A DNA stretch of 64,000 bases from Shinella sp. XGS7 (GTDB taxonomy: Bacteria > Pseudomonadota > Gammaproteobacteria > Burkholderiales > Burkholderiaceae_C), in assembly GCF_020535565.1 (NCBI RefSeq), contig NZ_CP084758.1, positions 1,763,501-1,827,500 of the forward strand, given 5' to 3'. Numbering within the stretch: position 1 is the stretch's first letter; every line of letters starts with the position of its first letter. Made by a program: the position numbers and the translations under genes. This document shows positions 40,254-49,164 of this stretch, in pieces. Below the pieces are notes generated by a model. It searched no databases. It was not told the DNA's origin and saw only the letters and a list, made by a program, of their open reading frames with translations.

Positions 40254-40306
40254 CCGAGCCGCGAAGCATTTTTTTTCACGCCCGCAGTTCCCCTTTTGCG
40301 CGGCTC
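40254..40306 (+). repeat. Stem-loop with T run upstream of the TonB receptor gene
   Basis: CGAGCCGCG at 40254-40262 pairs with CGCGGCTCG at 40298-40306, with a run of eight T in the loop. The rest of the gap to the receptor ATG at 40408 shows nothing I can name beyond a likely GAGGAG Shine-Dalgarno sequence at about 40392. Role unknown; it may be part of a 5' leader. Confidence 0.45.
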
Positions 40307-40407
40307 GTTCGATCAAGAGGCAAGCAAGGACCTTGGCGCCCTCCGACCTGTCGGGGAATGGGCGTCTTGGGGTCCGGATTCAGCCTTTGTCGAGGAGCGT
40401 TGTCACC

Positions 40408-42903
40408 ATGGCCCACCGCCATCCCCTGTCCCTGTTCATGCCGCGTCCCGCGGCCCTGGCCGCCCGCAGCCTGCTGGGCGCCGCCCTGCTGGCCCCGCTG
40501 GGGCCGCTGCTCGCCCAGACGGCCGCGCCCGCCGCACCGGCTGGCTCAGCGGCCGAGGCGCCGCGTGCCTATGCCATTCCGGCCGGACCGCTGGCCGCGG
40601 CCCTGACCCGCTTTGCCGCCGAGAGCGGCCTCTTGCTGGCCGCGCCGGCCGGCCTGACCCAGGGGCGCATGAGCCCGGGCCTGAATGGCCGCTACACCGC
40701 CCCCCAGGGCTTCGAGGCCCTGCTGCAGGGCAGCGGTCTGGAAGCCCTGCGCCAGCCCGATGGCAGCTACGGCCTGCGCCCGCGCGCGGGCGCCGTGCAG
40801 GCGCCGCCGCCCGCGACTGAGGAGGCCCTGCCCGTGGTGCGCGGCCGCGCCAGCCGCGCCCTGGATGCGCCCAGCGAGGGCAGCGGCAGCCTGCTGGCCC
40901 GCGGCCAGAGCTCGGCCACCGGCCTGAGCCTGAGCCTGCGCGACACGCCCCAGGCCGTGGCCGTGCTCACCCGCGAGCGCCTGAGCGAGCAGCAGCTGGT
41001 CAGCGTGGAGGATGTGCTGCTGCACGCCCCCGGCATCACCTTCAAGAAGAAGGCCAGCGCCGATGACAACGAGAAAGGGCTGTTCGCCCGCGGCATGGAG
41101 GTCAGCAATATGCTGGTGGACGGCGTCTCCATGCCTAAGGACTTCCATGCCCTGGGCCTGGACACGGCGCTGTACGACCGCATCGAGGTGGTGCGCGGCG
41201 CCACCGGCCTGATGAGCGGCACGGGCAATCCCGCGGCCTCCATCAACCTGATCCGCAAGAAGCCCACGCGCGAGACCCAGGCCGAGCTCACCGCCAGCCT
41301 GGGCGCCTGGTCGCACAAGCGCCTGGAGCTCGATGTGGGTGGCACCCTGGGCACGGGGCTGCGTGCCCGCGCGGTGGGCGCCTGGCAGTCGGGCGACTCC
41401 TATATCGACCGCCTGCACCAGCGCTCCGAGTTGCTCTACGGCGTGCTGGAGCAGGACCTGGGCCCGAACACCCTGCTCACGCTCAGCGCCGAACACCAGC
41501 GCAAGCGCTGCGAGGCCTGCACCTATTTCGGCCTGCCCGGCGTGTTTGCCGACGGCTCGCTGACGCAGTTCCCGAACAGCTACAACTCCGCCACCAACTG
41601 GAGCCGCCAGGACCGCCGCCGTGCCAGCCTGGGCCTGAACCTGGAGCATGGCTTCGAGAACGGCTGGAAGGGCCTGCTCAGCCTCACCCGCCATGGCGAC
41701 AACAACCGCCGCAGCTACGGCTGGTTCAGCGACAACGGCCTGGCCGACCCCCAGACCGGCGCCGGCACCTCGCTGTGGCTGGCCTATTGGCCCATCCCCA
41801 AGACCCAGACCGCGCTGCAGGCCAGCCTGTCCGGCCCCTTCGAGTGGGGCGGCCGTCAGCACGAGCTGATGCTGGGCCTGAACCTGGCCCACAGCCGCGC
41901 CGACTACGACACCTACCCGCTGTGGCGCGTGCCGGGCTATGACGCCCGCGTGCCCAATGTCTTCGAGTGGACGGGCGAGATGCCCGAGCCCGCCTGGCAG
42001 GCCAATGGCCGGCGCCTCTTCACCGAGCGCCAGCGTGCCGTCTATGCCGCGGCGCGCCTGCGGCCCAGCGAGGCCCTGTCCCTGGTGGCCGGGGCGCGCT
42101 GGACCTGGTTCGACCAGCAGGCCTCCTACGAGTACCCGGGCGAGCCCAGCTATCCCGACAATATGGCCGAGCACGGCCGCCTGATTCCCTATCTGGGCGC
42201 GGTCTACAAGCTCAGCGAGCCGCTCTCGCTCTACGCCAGCTACACCAGCATCTTCCAGCCCCAGCAAAGCCAGGACGTCAACGGCAAGGTGCTGGACCCG
42301 CTGCTGGGCAAGACGGTGGAGGCGGGCCTCAAGGGCGCCTTCTTCGACGATCGCCTGAGCCTGGGTCTGGCCCTGTTCCGCAGTGTGCAGGACAACTACG
42401 CCGTGGCCGATGGCGACAAGCTCGCCCCCAATGGCGACAGCGCCTATGTGGCCGTGCGCGGCGCCCGCATCCGCGGCCTGGAGCTGGACCTGGTGGGCGC
42501 GCTCACGCCGCGCTGGCAGGTGCAGGCGGGCTACACGCAGATCCGCCAGCAGCTGCCCGAGGGCTGGACCCTCAATGTGGGCCTGCCCAAGCGGGTGCTC
42601 AAGCTCTACAGCAGCTACCGCCTGGGCGGCGCGGCCTCGGCCTGGACGCTCAGCGGCGGCCTGCGCGCGGAGAGCGCCAGCCAGTTCACGGCCCGCGGCA
42701 GTTTCCCGCAGCCCGTGGTGGTGGCGCAGAAGGCCTTCACGGTCTTCGATGCCGGCCTGCGCTACGCGCTGAGCCCGCAGAGCACGGTGAGCCTGAGCCT
42801 GCGCAACCTCACCGACAAGCGCTACTACGCCAGCATCGCGGTCTACAGCAAGAGCTATGGCGAGCCCTTCAACGCCCTGCTGAGCCTGCAGCACCGCTTC
42901 TGA
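40408..42903 (+). CDS. TonB-dependent siderophore receptor with N-terminal STN signalling domain
   Basis: This outer-membrane ferric-siderophore transporter has 831 residues. A signal peptide (about 1-37) is followed by an STN (secretin/TonB N-terminal) domain (about 50-100; AYAIPAGPLAAALTRFAAES), which signals to FecR. Then come a plug (about 150-270; TPQAVAVLTRERLSEQQ, DRIEVVRGATGLMSGTGNPA) and a 22-strand barrel ending in Phe (LLSLQHRF). It looks FpvA/FhuE-like; the siderophore is unknown. The ATG at 40408 has a GAGGAG Shine-Dalgarno sequence; the frame runs open further upstream without conserved sequence. Confidence 0.94.
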   Translation: MAHRHPLSLFMPRPAALAARSLLGAALLAPLGPLLAQTAAPAAPAGSAAEAPRAYAIPAGPLAAALTRFAAESGLLLAAPAGLTQGRMSPGLNGRYTAPQGFEALLQGSGLEALRQPDGSYGLRPRAGAVQAPPPATEEALPVVRGRASRALDAPSEGSGSLLARGQSSATGLSLSLRDTPQAVAVLTRERLSEQQLVSVEDVLLHAPGITFKKKASADDNEKGLFARGMEVSNMLVDGVSMPKDFHALGLDTALYDRIEVVRGATGLMSGTGNPAASINLIRKKPTRETQAELTASLGAWSHKRLELDVGGTLGTGLRARAVGAWQSGDSYIDRLHQRSELLYGVLEQDLGPNTLLTLSAEHQRKRCEACTYFGLPGVFADGSLTQFPNSYNSATNWSRQDRRRASLGLNLEHGFENGWKGLLSLTRHGDNNRRSYGWFSDNGLADPQTGAGTSLWLAYWPIPKTQTALQASLSGPFEWGGRQHELMLGLNLAHSRADYDTYPLWRVPGYDARVPNVFEWTGEMPEPAWQANGRRLFTERQRAVYAAARLRPSEALSLVAGARWTWFDQQASYEYPGEPSYPDNMAEHGRLIPYLGAVYKLSEPLSLYASYTSIFQPQQSQDVNGKVLDPLLGKTVEAGLKGAFFDDRLSLGLALFRSVQDNYAVADGDKLAPNGDSAYVAVRGARIRGLELDLVGALTPRWQVQAGYTQIRQQLPEGWTLNVGLPKRVLKLYSSYRLGGAASAWTLSGGLRAESASQFTARGSFPQPVVVAQKAFTVFDAGLRYALSPQSTVSLSLRNLTDKRYYASIAVYSKSYGEPFNALLSLQHRF

Positions 42904-42916
42904 ACAGCGGCTCCGC

Positions 42917-43870
42917 TCAGAAGCGCCGCGCGCGCCACTCGTCCAGGCGCTCGCGGCGGTCGCGGCCCAGATAGCCCGGGGCCACGGTCTCCAGGTCGGC
43001 GGGCGTGATGCCCAGCTCGGGCAGGCCGGGCAGCTGGCCGCTGGCCACATTGGGCACGCGCATGGAGTCCAGGTTGTCGCGCGACATCAGGGGCTCGCCT
43101 GGCAGGCATTCCATGGCCAGGGCCTGCAGGCGCGCCAGCGGGCCGGGCAGGGGCAGGATGGGGCGCTCGTGGCCACTGAGCCGGCCGGCCAGGCGCACCA
43201 GCTCCGCCAGGCGCCACTCGCGCGGGCCCGCGGCCTCGAAGACCCGGCCCGCGGTGGCGGGTGCGTCCACGATGCAGCGCAGCAGGGCGCGTGCCACGTC
43301 CTCCACCCACACGGGCTGGAAGCGCGCCTCGGCCCCGGCCAGGGGCATCAGGGGGAACAGGCCCTGCAGGCGGGCGAAGAGGTTCAGGAAGCTGTCGTCC
43401 GCCCCGAAGATCACCGAGGGGCGCAGCACCGTGGCCTCGGGCCGCGCGGCGCGCAGCACGGCCTCGCCCCGCGCCTTGGAGCGCAGATAGCGCGAGGGCG
43501 CCTGCTCGCTCACGCCCAGCGCGCTCACATGCACGAGCCGGGTGTCCACCGGGCACAGGCGCGCCAGGCGCTGCGGCAGCTGCACATGGGCGCGCTCGAA
43601 GGCGGCCTCGCTGCCCTGCAGGATGGCGATGAGGTTCACCACCACATCCTGGCCCTGCAGCAGGCGCGCCAGCTGGGCATCGTCGTGCACATCGGCGCCC
43701 AGCAGGGTCAGGCCGGGCAGGGCGCGCAGGGCCTTGGCCTTGTCGGGCCGGCGGCTGGGCAGGGTCAGGCGGGCGCAGCCGCCAAAGTGCTGCACCAGTT
43801 GCTCGCACAGGCTGCGGCCCACAAAGCCGCTGCCGCCGAGGATGAGGATGGCGGGTTGTTCCAGGCTCAT
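42917..43870 (-). CDS. NAD(P)-binding protein, complex I NDUFA9-like atypical SDR
   Basis: This 317-residue protein has an N-terminal Rossmann fold with ILGGSGFVGRSLCEQL (glycine-rich NAD(P) loop) and an atypical extended SDR layout (VNLIAILQG, RLVHVSALGV, SRYLRSKARGE, VLRPSVIFG). It resembles the NDUFA9-like group common in Burkholderiales, whose substrate is not known. It overlaps the lytic transglycosylase stop by 4 bases (ATGA), so the two leftward genes are coupled. Confidence 0.88.
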   Translation of the reverse strand: MSLEQPAILILGGSGFVGRSLCEQLVQHFGGCARLTLPSRRPDKAKALRALPGLTLLGADVHDDAQLARLLQGQDVVVNLIAILQGSEAAFERAHVQLPQRLARLCPVDTRLVHVSALGVSEQAPSRYLRSKARGEAVLRAARPEATVLRPSVIFGADDSFLNLFARLQGLFPLMPLAGAEARFQPVWVEDVARALLRCIVDAPATAGRVFEAAGPREWRLAELVRLAGRLSGHERPILPLPGPLARLQALAMECLPGEPLMSRDNLDSMRVPNVASGQLPGLPELGITPADLETVAPGYLGRDRRERLDEWRARRF

Positions 43871-45927
43871 GGCAGGTCCGAGGTGGGGCCGCTGGCGGGG
43901 CCGATGGCACGGCCCAGGCGGGCGCGCAGCTCGGGCGCCTCGCCGCCCAGCAGCTGGGCATAGATGGTGGCGTTGGAGAGCACGCGCTTCACATAGTCAC
44001 GCGTCTCGTTGAAGGGAATGTTCTCCGCCCAGACCGCGGCATCCAGCAGCGGACCTTCGCGCCAGCGGCGCGGGCGGCCGGGGCCGGCGTTGTAGGCCGC
44101 GGCGGCCATGGCCTGGGAGCCGCCGAAGTTGTCCAGTACCAGCTTGAGGTAGGCCGTGCCGATGCGCAGATTGAAGTCGCGGTCGGTCAGCAGCTCGGGC
44201 TTGTAGGCCAGGCCGGCCTTCTTGGCCGTCCAGCGCGCGGTGGCGGGCATCACCTGCATCAGGCCCGAGGCGCCCACATGCGAGCGCGCATCGCTCACAA
44301 AGCGCGACTCCTGGCGGATCAGGCCGTAGACGTAGGCCGGGTCCAGGCCGGCCTCGCGCGCCTGGGGCAGCAGCTCGTTGCGGTAGGGCGTGGGGAAGCG
44401 CTGGGCCAGGTCGATCTCCTGGCGGGTGCGCTCGCTGGTGTTGATGCAGCGGTCCCAGACCTCGCGCTCGCAGGCCAGCTGGGCGGCGGCCAGCAGCTCG
44501 CGGTCGCTCATGCCGCGCAGGCTGAAGTTCCATTCGCGAACGCCCTCGCTGCGCAGGCCCAGCTCGATCAGGCGCAAGGCGCGGGCCAGGCCCGCATGCG
44601 CCTGGGCCTGGGCGCGCTCGGCGGCGCTCAGCGGCGCGGGCGCGGCGGGCAGGGCGGGGCGCAGGCCCAGCTCCTCGGCGGCCAGCTTGCCATAGAAGCT
44701 CAGCGGCGAGGCCAGGCCCTGGAACAGGCTATGGGCCTGGGCCGCCTGGGGCGAGCCGGCGGGGTGGCTGGCCTTGAGCATGCGGGCCTTCCAGTAGGCC
44801 CAGGCCGGGTCCTTGGCCACGCTGCCGCTGCTGCCTTCGCTTTCCAGCAGCTCCACGGCCTGCAGCAGCAGGGCGGGGCGGCCGCGGCCCTCGTCGGCAC
44901 GCAGGGCGGCGCGGGCGGCCCAGGCCAGGGTCTCCTCGCTCCAGTCGGGCCGGCTCTTGCCCTGCAGGCGCAGGGCGCGCTCGTAGTAGTCGGCCGCCTC
45001 GGGCTGCAGGCGGAAGGCCGAGGCCCGCGCCACCTGGCCCCAGGCCCAGGCGGCCTGCTCGCGCGGCAGCTGGCGCTCCCAGCGCTTGCGCATGAACTCG
45101 GCTGTGGCCTCGGCATCATTGCTGGCGCTGCGCACCAGGGCCACGGTGCTGAGCTCGCGCTGCAGGGCGCTGTCGGCCCCGGCCTTGCGGGTGAGGTAGC
45201 GGCCGGCGTTGTCCAGAATCTCCTTGACCCCGGCCTCCACCGGCTTGCCCAGCAGGCGGGCCGCGCCCTGCATGGCGCGCGGGCGGCCGGCCTCGGTGGC
45301 CAGGCGCAGCTTGAGCCAGGCCTCGTCGCGGTCCAGCTTGCGGGCCTCGATCAGGGTGCTGGCCAGCAGCTGGCAGCCATCGTCGCCGTCCTTCTGGGCC
45401 AGCCAGGCGGCGCGGGCTTCCTTGCGCACATCGCGGCCGGCCAGATGTTCGGTGATCAGGGCATAGCAGCTGACCTCGCGGTCGTCATTCATGCGAAAGC
45501 GCGGATAGTCCAGCGCGAAGTTCTTCCAGTCGCGGCGCCGGCCCAGCTCCAGCAGCCAGTCATTGCGCATGCGGTCTTCCACATAGCTGCCGGGCCAGCG
45601 CGCGTAGAAGGCTTCCAGATCGGCCTGGGTGGCCTCGGTGAGGCGCAGGCCCAGCTGCCAGTAGTCGATCCAGGGGGCCAGGGCGTGCTGCTGAGCCTGG
45701 CTCAGGGTGTTGAGCTCGGCGAGGCGCTGGGCATCGCGAGCGCGCAAGGCCTCGCGGGCCTGCAGGATCAGGTCGGGCGAGCCGCTGCCCAGAGCCGGCT
45801 GGGCCAGGGCCGGCGTGGCCAGGCCCGCGGCCAGCAAGGCCGTCAGCAAGGCCCGCGGCCAGCGCTGGGTCGGCTGGCCGGTCACGCCCATGCGCCGCAG
45901 GGCGCCTTCATATACTGCCAAGAACAT
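43867..45927 (-). CDS. slt: Soluble lytic murein transglycosylase
   Basis: This periplasmic Slt70-type enzyme cleaves peptidoglycan with 1,6-anhydro product formation. The 686-residue protein has a signal peptide ending ALAQ (about 43), a long superhelical U-shaped domain rich in Ala/Leu/Arg (about 45-510), and a C-terminal SLT domain (about 525-650). The catalytic Glu is in LIRQESRFVSDA, followed by GASGLMQVMPATA and AAAAYNAGPGR. I chose the ATG at 45927 (MFLAVYEGALRRM); a later ATG (MGVTGQ) is possible. Its start is about 43 bases from the divergent cyclo-ligase gene. Confidence 0.93.
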   Translation of the reverse strand: MFLAVYEGALRRMGVTGQPTQRWPRALLTALLAAGLATPALAQPALGSGSPDLILQAREALRARDAQRLAELNTLSQAQQHALAPWIDYWQLGLRLTEATQADLEAFYARWPGSYVEDRMRNDWLLELGRRRDWKNFALDYPRFRMNDDREVSCYALITEHLAGRDVRKEARAAWLAQKDGDDGCQLLASTLIEARKLDRDEAWLKLRLATEAGRPRAMQGAARLLGKPVEAGVKEILDNAGRYLTRKAGADSALQRELSTVALVRSASNDAEATAEFMRKRWERQLPREQAAWAWGQVARASAFRLQPEAADYYERALRLQGKSRPDWSEETLAWAARAALRADEGRGRPALLLQAVELLESEGSSGSVAKDPAWAYWKARMLKASHPAGSPQAAQAHSLFQGLASPLSFYGKLAAEELGLRPALPAAPAPLSAAERAQAQAHAGLARALRLIELGLRSEGVREWNFSLRGMSDRELLAAAQLACEREVWDRCINTSERTRQEIDLAQRFPTPYRNELLPQAREAGLDPAYVYGLIRQESRFVSDARSHVGASGLMQVMPATARWTAKKAGLAYKPELLTDRDFNLRIGTAYLKLVLDNFGGSQAMAAAAYNAGPGRPRRWREGPLLDAAVWAENIPFNETRDYVKRVLSNATIYAQLLGGEAPELRARLGRAIGPASGPTSDLP

Positions 45928-45970
45928 CTGTCTCTTCTTTCTGCCGCGCGGCCGTGCCGCCGTCCATGCC

Positions 45971-46564
45971 ATGTCGTCCCAGTCACCCACACCCACCGCC
46001 GCTCCCGCCCACGAAGACCGTGACGCCCTGCGCCGCCGTCTGCGCCTGCTGCGCCCGCAATGGCTTGCCAGCGCGGCCGGTGCCACGGCCCAGGCCGAGC
46101 TGGCCCAGCGGCTGCGTGAGCTGCTGCTGCAGCTGGAGCCCGAGGTGCTGGGCCTGTACTGGCCCCTCGAGGGGGAATTTAACGCAGGCGCGCAGGCCTT
46201 GCCGAGCTTCCTGCCCGCGGGCGTGCAACTGGCCCTGCCCTATGCCTGGCGCGAGGGCCGGCGCATGGAGTACCGGCGCTGGGATGGCCAGGCCGCCAGC
46301 AGCGTGAAGGACGAGTGCGGCATCCCCAGCAGCGCCGGCGCGCGCGTGACGCCCGATGTGGTGCTGCTGCCCTGCGTGGGCTTCAGCCGCGCGGGTTTCC
46401 GCCTGGGCTATGGTGGTGGCTATTTCGACCGCTGGCTGGCCGACAACCCCGGCGTCACCAGCGTGGGTCTGGCCTGGAGCAGCTGCGAGGCCGAGTTCGC
46501 AGCCCAGGCGCACGACCAGGCGCCCACCCTGATCCTCACCGAGCGCGAGGCGCTGGTGGCCTGA
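45971..46564 (+). CDS. 5-formyltetrahydrofolate cyclo-ligase family protein, copy 1
   Basis: The 197-residue product should convert 5-formyl-THF to 5,10-methenyl-THF with ATP. It contains the basic N-terminal RRRLRLLRPQW region, the substrate segment LGLYWPLEGEFN, LLPCVGFSRAGFRLGYGGGYFDRWL (typical GYGGGYFDR) and a C-terminal strand ending EREALVA. A second paralogue lies 2 kb downstream at 48549. It is divergent from slt and convergent with a LysR gene, with a GC hairpin after its stop. Confidence 0.9.
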   Translation: MSSQSPTPTAAPAHEDRDALRRRLRLLRPQWLASAAGATAQAELAQRLRELLLQLEPEVLGLYWPLEGEFNAGAQALPSFLPAGVQLALPYAWREGRRMEYRRWDGQAASSVKDECGIPSSAGARVTPDVVLLPCVGFSRAGFRLGYGGGYFDRWLADNPGVTSVGLAWSSCEAEFAAQAHDQAPTLILTEREALVA

Positions 46565-46590
46565 GCCCCGCGCGGGCGCGGGCGCGGGGC
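46565..46590. terminator. GC-rich hairpin between convergent genes
   Basis: GCCCCGCGC pairs with GCGCGGGGC around an 8-base loop just after the cyclo-ligase stop and before the LysR stop. It uses the same 9-base arm as the hairpin at 28336. There is no U run. Confidence 0.45.
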
Positions 46591-46596
46591 GCGCCT

Positions 46597-47565
46597 TCAG
46601 TCGGGCTCGCCAATGTCCAGGCGTGACTGCGCCGCCTGCTCCAGCACCCAGTCGCTGAACTGCTGCACCTCGGGCCGGCCGCGGCCGTGGCTGGAGAGCA
46701 GCAGCCAGTAGAGATAGGGGCTGGTGACCCGGCCCTCGGGGCCGAAGGGCTCGATCAGGTCACCGCGCTGCAGCTGCTCGCTCACCAGGGCCAGGCGGGC
46801 CAGGGCCACGGCCTGGCCGGCCAGGGCGGCCTGCACCTGCTGGTAGGTGAAATTCAGGTACATCCAGCGCCGCGGCTGCAGGCCCGGCGCGCCGTTCTCG
46901 CGCAGCCAGCGGCGCCAGCTCAGGTATTCGGCGCTGGGGCGCTGGTCGTCTTCCTCGGCCAGGGTGTGGCCGGCCAGATCGGCCGGGCGCTGCAGGGGCG
47001 GGGCCTCGCCGGCCGCCGCGCGCCGCGCCAGCCAGGGGCTGATCACCGGGGTGAGGGTCTCGCCAAACAGGCGCTGCGCCTCCTGCGCCCGGCCCAGCTG
47101 CTGGGGCGTGGCATAGCGCAGGGCCAGGTCGATCTCGCCGTCTTCCAGCTCCTCCACCCCGTCGTGCGCCGAGACGCGGATGTCGATATCGGGGTGCTCG
47201 CGCTGGAAGGCCTCCAGGCGCGGGATCAGCCACAGCGAGGCAAAGGAGGCGAAGGTGGTCACGTTCACCACGCGCCGGCCCTTGGCCTGGCGGATCTGGC
47301 GCACCGTGCCGTCCAGCCGGTCCAGCACCGTGTTCACCGTGGCCTGCAGGGCCGCGCCATCGGCCGTGAGCTCCACATGGCGGGTGCCGCGCAGAAAGAG
47401 GGTGCAGCCGATCTCCTCCTCCAGCGCGCGGATCTGGCGGCTGATGGCCGGCTGGGTGAGATGCAGCTCCTCGGCTGCGCCGCGGAAGCTCAAAAGGCGT
47501 GCCACCGCCTCGAAGGCCCGCAGGGGGCCGATGGCGAGCGGGCGCTGGCGCAGCGGCTGATTCAT
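46597..47565 (-). CDS. LysR family regulator, GcvA-like
   Basis: This 322-residue DNA-binding regulator has an N-terminal winged helix (about 10-70; LSFRGAAEELHLTQPAISRQ, EEEIGCTLFLRGTR) and a co-inducer domain (about 95-305). The PAISRQIRALEEEIG and FLRGTRHVELT segments place it with the GcvA subgroup. It is divergent from the DUF2917 gene (about 115 bases apart) and may control it; the inducer is unknown. Confidence 0.9.
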   Translation of the reverse strand: MNQPLRQRPLAIGPLRAFEAVARLLSFRGAAEELHLTQPAISRQIRALEEEIGCTLFLRGTRHVELTADGAALQATVNTVLDRLDGTVRQIRQAKGRRVVNVTTFASFASLWLIPRLEAFQREHPDIDIRVSAHDGVEELEDGEIDLALRYATPQQLGRAQEAQRLFGETLTPVISPWLARRAAAGEAPPLQRPADLAGHTLAEEDDQRPSAEYLSWRRWLRENGAPGLQPRRWMYLNFTYQQVQAALAGQAVALARLALVSEQLQRGDLIEPFGPEGRVTSPYLYWLLLSSHGRGRPEVQQFSDWVLEQAAQSRLDIGEPD

Positions 47566-47679
47566 AAGCGAATGGTATCAATCACGCGCATGCATCTCAT
47601 TGGACCGGAATCGGGGTAGACCCTAGGATTCATCCATGCCATCCCGGGGCTGCCGGGACTGAGGACGGGAGTCGAAATC

Positions 47680-48054
47680 ATGAGTCAAACGCATTTTTCT
47701 CCGCTAGGCGCACAAGCGCTCTGGAGCCTGGCTCGCGGCGAGGCCCTGAGCCTGGACATCGGTCCCGGCCCGCGCGAGCTGAGCGTGAGCGAAGGCCGGC
47801 TCTGGATCACCCAGAGCGGCTCGGCCGACGATATCTGGCTCAAGCCCGGTCAGAGCGTGCTGCTCAAGAGCGGTGCCCGCGTGGTGATGGAAGGCTGGCC
47901 CGCGGCACAGTTCCAGCTGCTGGTGCCGCCCACCGCCTGCCCGGACCTGCTGCTGCGCCAGCTGGAGCGCCAGCAACAGCAGCAAGCCGCCGCGGCCGCC
48001 CCGCGCCGCCCCGAGGCTAGCGTGCCGGCCGGCTCCGGCCTGGCGACGGCTTGA
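47680..48054 (+). CDS. DUF2917 domain protein
   Basis: This 124-residue protein matches DUF2917: a cupin-like beta core (about 15-85) with LDIGPGPRELSVSEGRLWITQSG and IWLKPGQSVLLKSGARVVMEG. A Gln/Ala-rich tail follows, overlapping the 3' end of the TfoX-N gene on the other strand by 38 bases. The function is unknown. It lies divergent to the GcvA-like regulator, an arrangement I have often seen in this bacterial group. Confidence 0.85.
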   Translation: MSQTHFSPLGAQALWSLARGEALSLDIGPGPRELSVSEGRLWITQSGSADDIWLKPGQSVLLKSGARVVMEGWPAAQFQLLVPPTACPDLLLRQLERQQQQQAAAAAPRRPEASVPAGSGLATA

Positions 48055-48433
48055 GCTTGACCGCCTTGGGTCCCGCTTTGGGCCTGGACCCGGCCTTGGC
48101 GGCCCGCGCCCGCAGCGCGGCCTCCAGCGCCAGACGCGCCCAGGGCTGCATCAGCGCGGGCGAGTCCAGCGCCTCCTCGGGCGGGCGGTAAAAGCCCAGC
48201 TGCGCCCACTCGCCCTGGCGCTGGTAGCGAAAGGGCTCGCAGCCCGCGGCCTCGAAGCGGGCGCGGTTTTCGGCATCGGCCTTCAGGAAGAGCTGCTCGT
48301 CCTGGAGGATGGCGATGAAGAGCTCCTCCAGGTACAGGCCCTGGCCGCCAAACATGCGGCGGGCGCGCACCGCGCCCAGGGGGCTCAGCAGTTCGAGGCA
48401 GTGGTGGGTGAATTCATCCATGACGGCCCGCAT
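48017..48433 (-). CDS. TfoX N-terminal domain protein
   Basis: This roughly 138-residue protein has the TfoX-N fold: FTHHCLELLSPLGAVRARRM, FGGQGLYLEELFIAIL and LFLKADAENRARFEAAG. It has a strongly basic Lys/Arg/Pro C-terminal tail from about residue 105. The related Sxy/TfoX acts in competence control, but single-domain homologues like this one have no proven role. The start may be MRAVMDEF at 48433 or MDEF at 48421. Its 3' end overlaps the DUF2917 gene tail to tail. Confidence 0.85.
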   Translation of the reverse strand: MRAVMDEFTHHCLELLSPLGAVRARRMFGGQGLYLEELFIAILQDEQLFLKADAENRARFEAAGCEPFRYQRQGEWAQLGFYRPPEEALDSPALMQPWARLALEAALRARAAKAGSRPKAGPKAVKLKPSPGRSRPAR

Positions 48434-48548
48434 GGTCGCACGCGGGCCCAGGCCCCACAATCGGCAGCGCTGGCTACTCCATCAGCCACTGCCGGAGCCG
48501 CGATTGACCCTGCCGCCGACCCCGCCCTCGCCCCTAGCGTCCGCCCTG

Positions 48549-49115
48549 ATGACGCCCGACCGCGCCGCCCTGCGCCGCAGGCTCATCCAGGAGCGCCTGG
48601 ACCTGCCCCAGCGCCTGGCGCTGGCCGAGCAGCTGCAAAGCGTGCTGCGCATCTGGCTGCTGCGGCGGCGCGAAAAGACCATTGGCGCCTACTGGCCCAT
48701 CAAGGGCGAGTTCGACCCCCTGCCCGCGCTCTACCGCTGGAGCGAAGCCCACCCCGAGCGCCGCATCGGCCTGCCCGTGGTGGACAAGGAGCACGGCACC
48801 CTGCGCTTTCATGTGTGGTACCCCGGCTGCCCCATGGAGGAAGACGCCACCGGCATTCCCAAGCCCAAGGACACCGAGGCCTTCCAGCCCCAGCTGATGA
48901 TCCTGCCCTGCGTGGGCTACGGCCCCTGCGGCCTGCGCCTGGGCTATGGCGGCGGTTTCATGGACCGCACCCTGGCCCAGCTGAACCCGCGCCCCGCCAC
49001 GGCCGGCGTGGGGTTTGCGCATGGCTTCCTGCCCTTGCTCAAGGCCGAGCCCACCGATGTGCCGGTGGACGCGATGCTGACGGAGGAGGGGGTGGTGTGG
49101 GAGGTGGGGGAGTAG
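48549..49115 (+). CDS. 5-formyltetrahydrofolate cyclo-ligase family protein, copy 2
   Basis: This 188-residue paralogue of the gene at 45971 has the same layout: LRRRLIQERLDL at the N-terminus, IGAYWPIKGEFDPLP, LPCVGYGPCGLRLGYGGGFMDR and a Glu-rich C-terminus. The motif reads GGFMDR instead of GGYFDR. It might be the main enzyme, with copy 1 serving another role, or the reverse. The start ATG at 48549 is the family start. It is the last gene before the lower-GC islet. Confidence 0.88.
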   Translation: MTPDRAALRRRLIQERLDLPQRLALAEQLQSVLRIWLLRRREKTIGAYWPIKGEFDPLPALYRWSEAHPERRIGLPVVDKEHGTLRFHVWYPGCPMEEDATGIPKPKDTEAFQPQLMILPCVGYGPCGLRLGYGGGFMDRTLAQLNPRPATAGVGFAHGFLPLLKAEPTDVPVDAMLTEEGVVWEVGE

Positions 49116-49164
49116 GGGGGGATGTCGTCTCTATGGGCAGCGGTACATCTCGGCAGGTGCTCTT

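Noticed and set aside
40546-43050. A long minus-strand frame opposite the TonB receptor
   Set aside because: It is antisense to a well-supported receptor and has no motif or plausible start; high GC removes stop codons.
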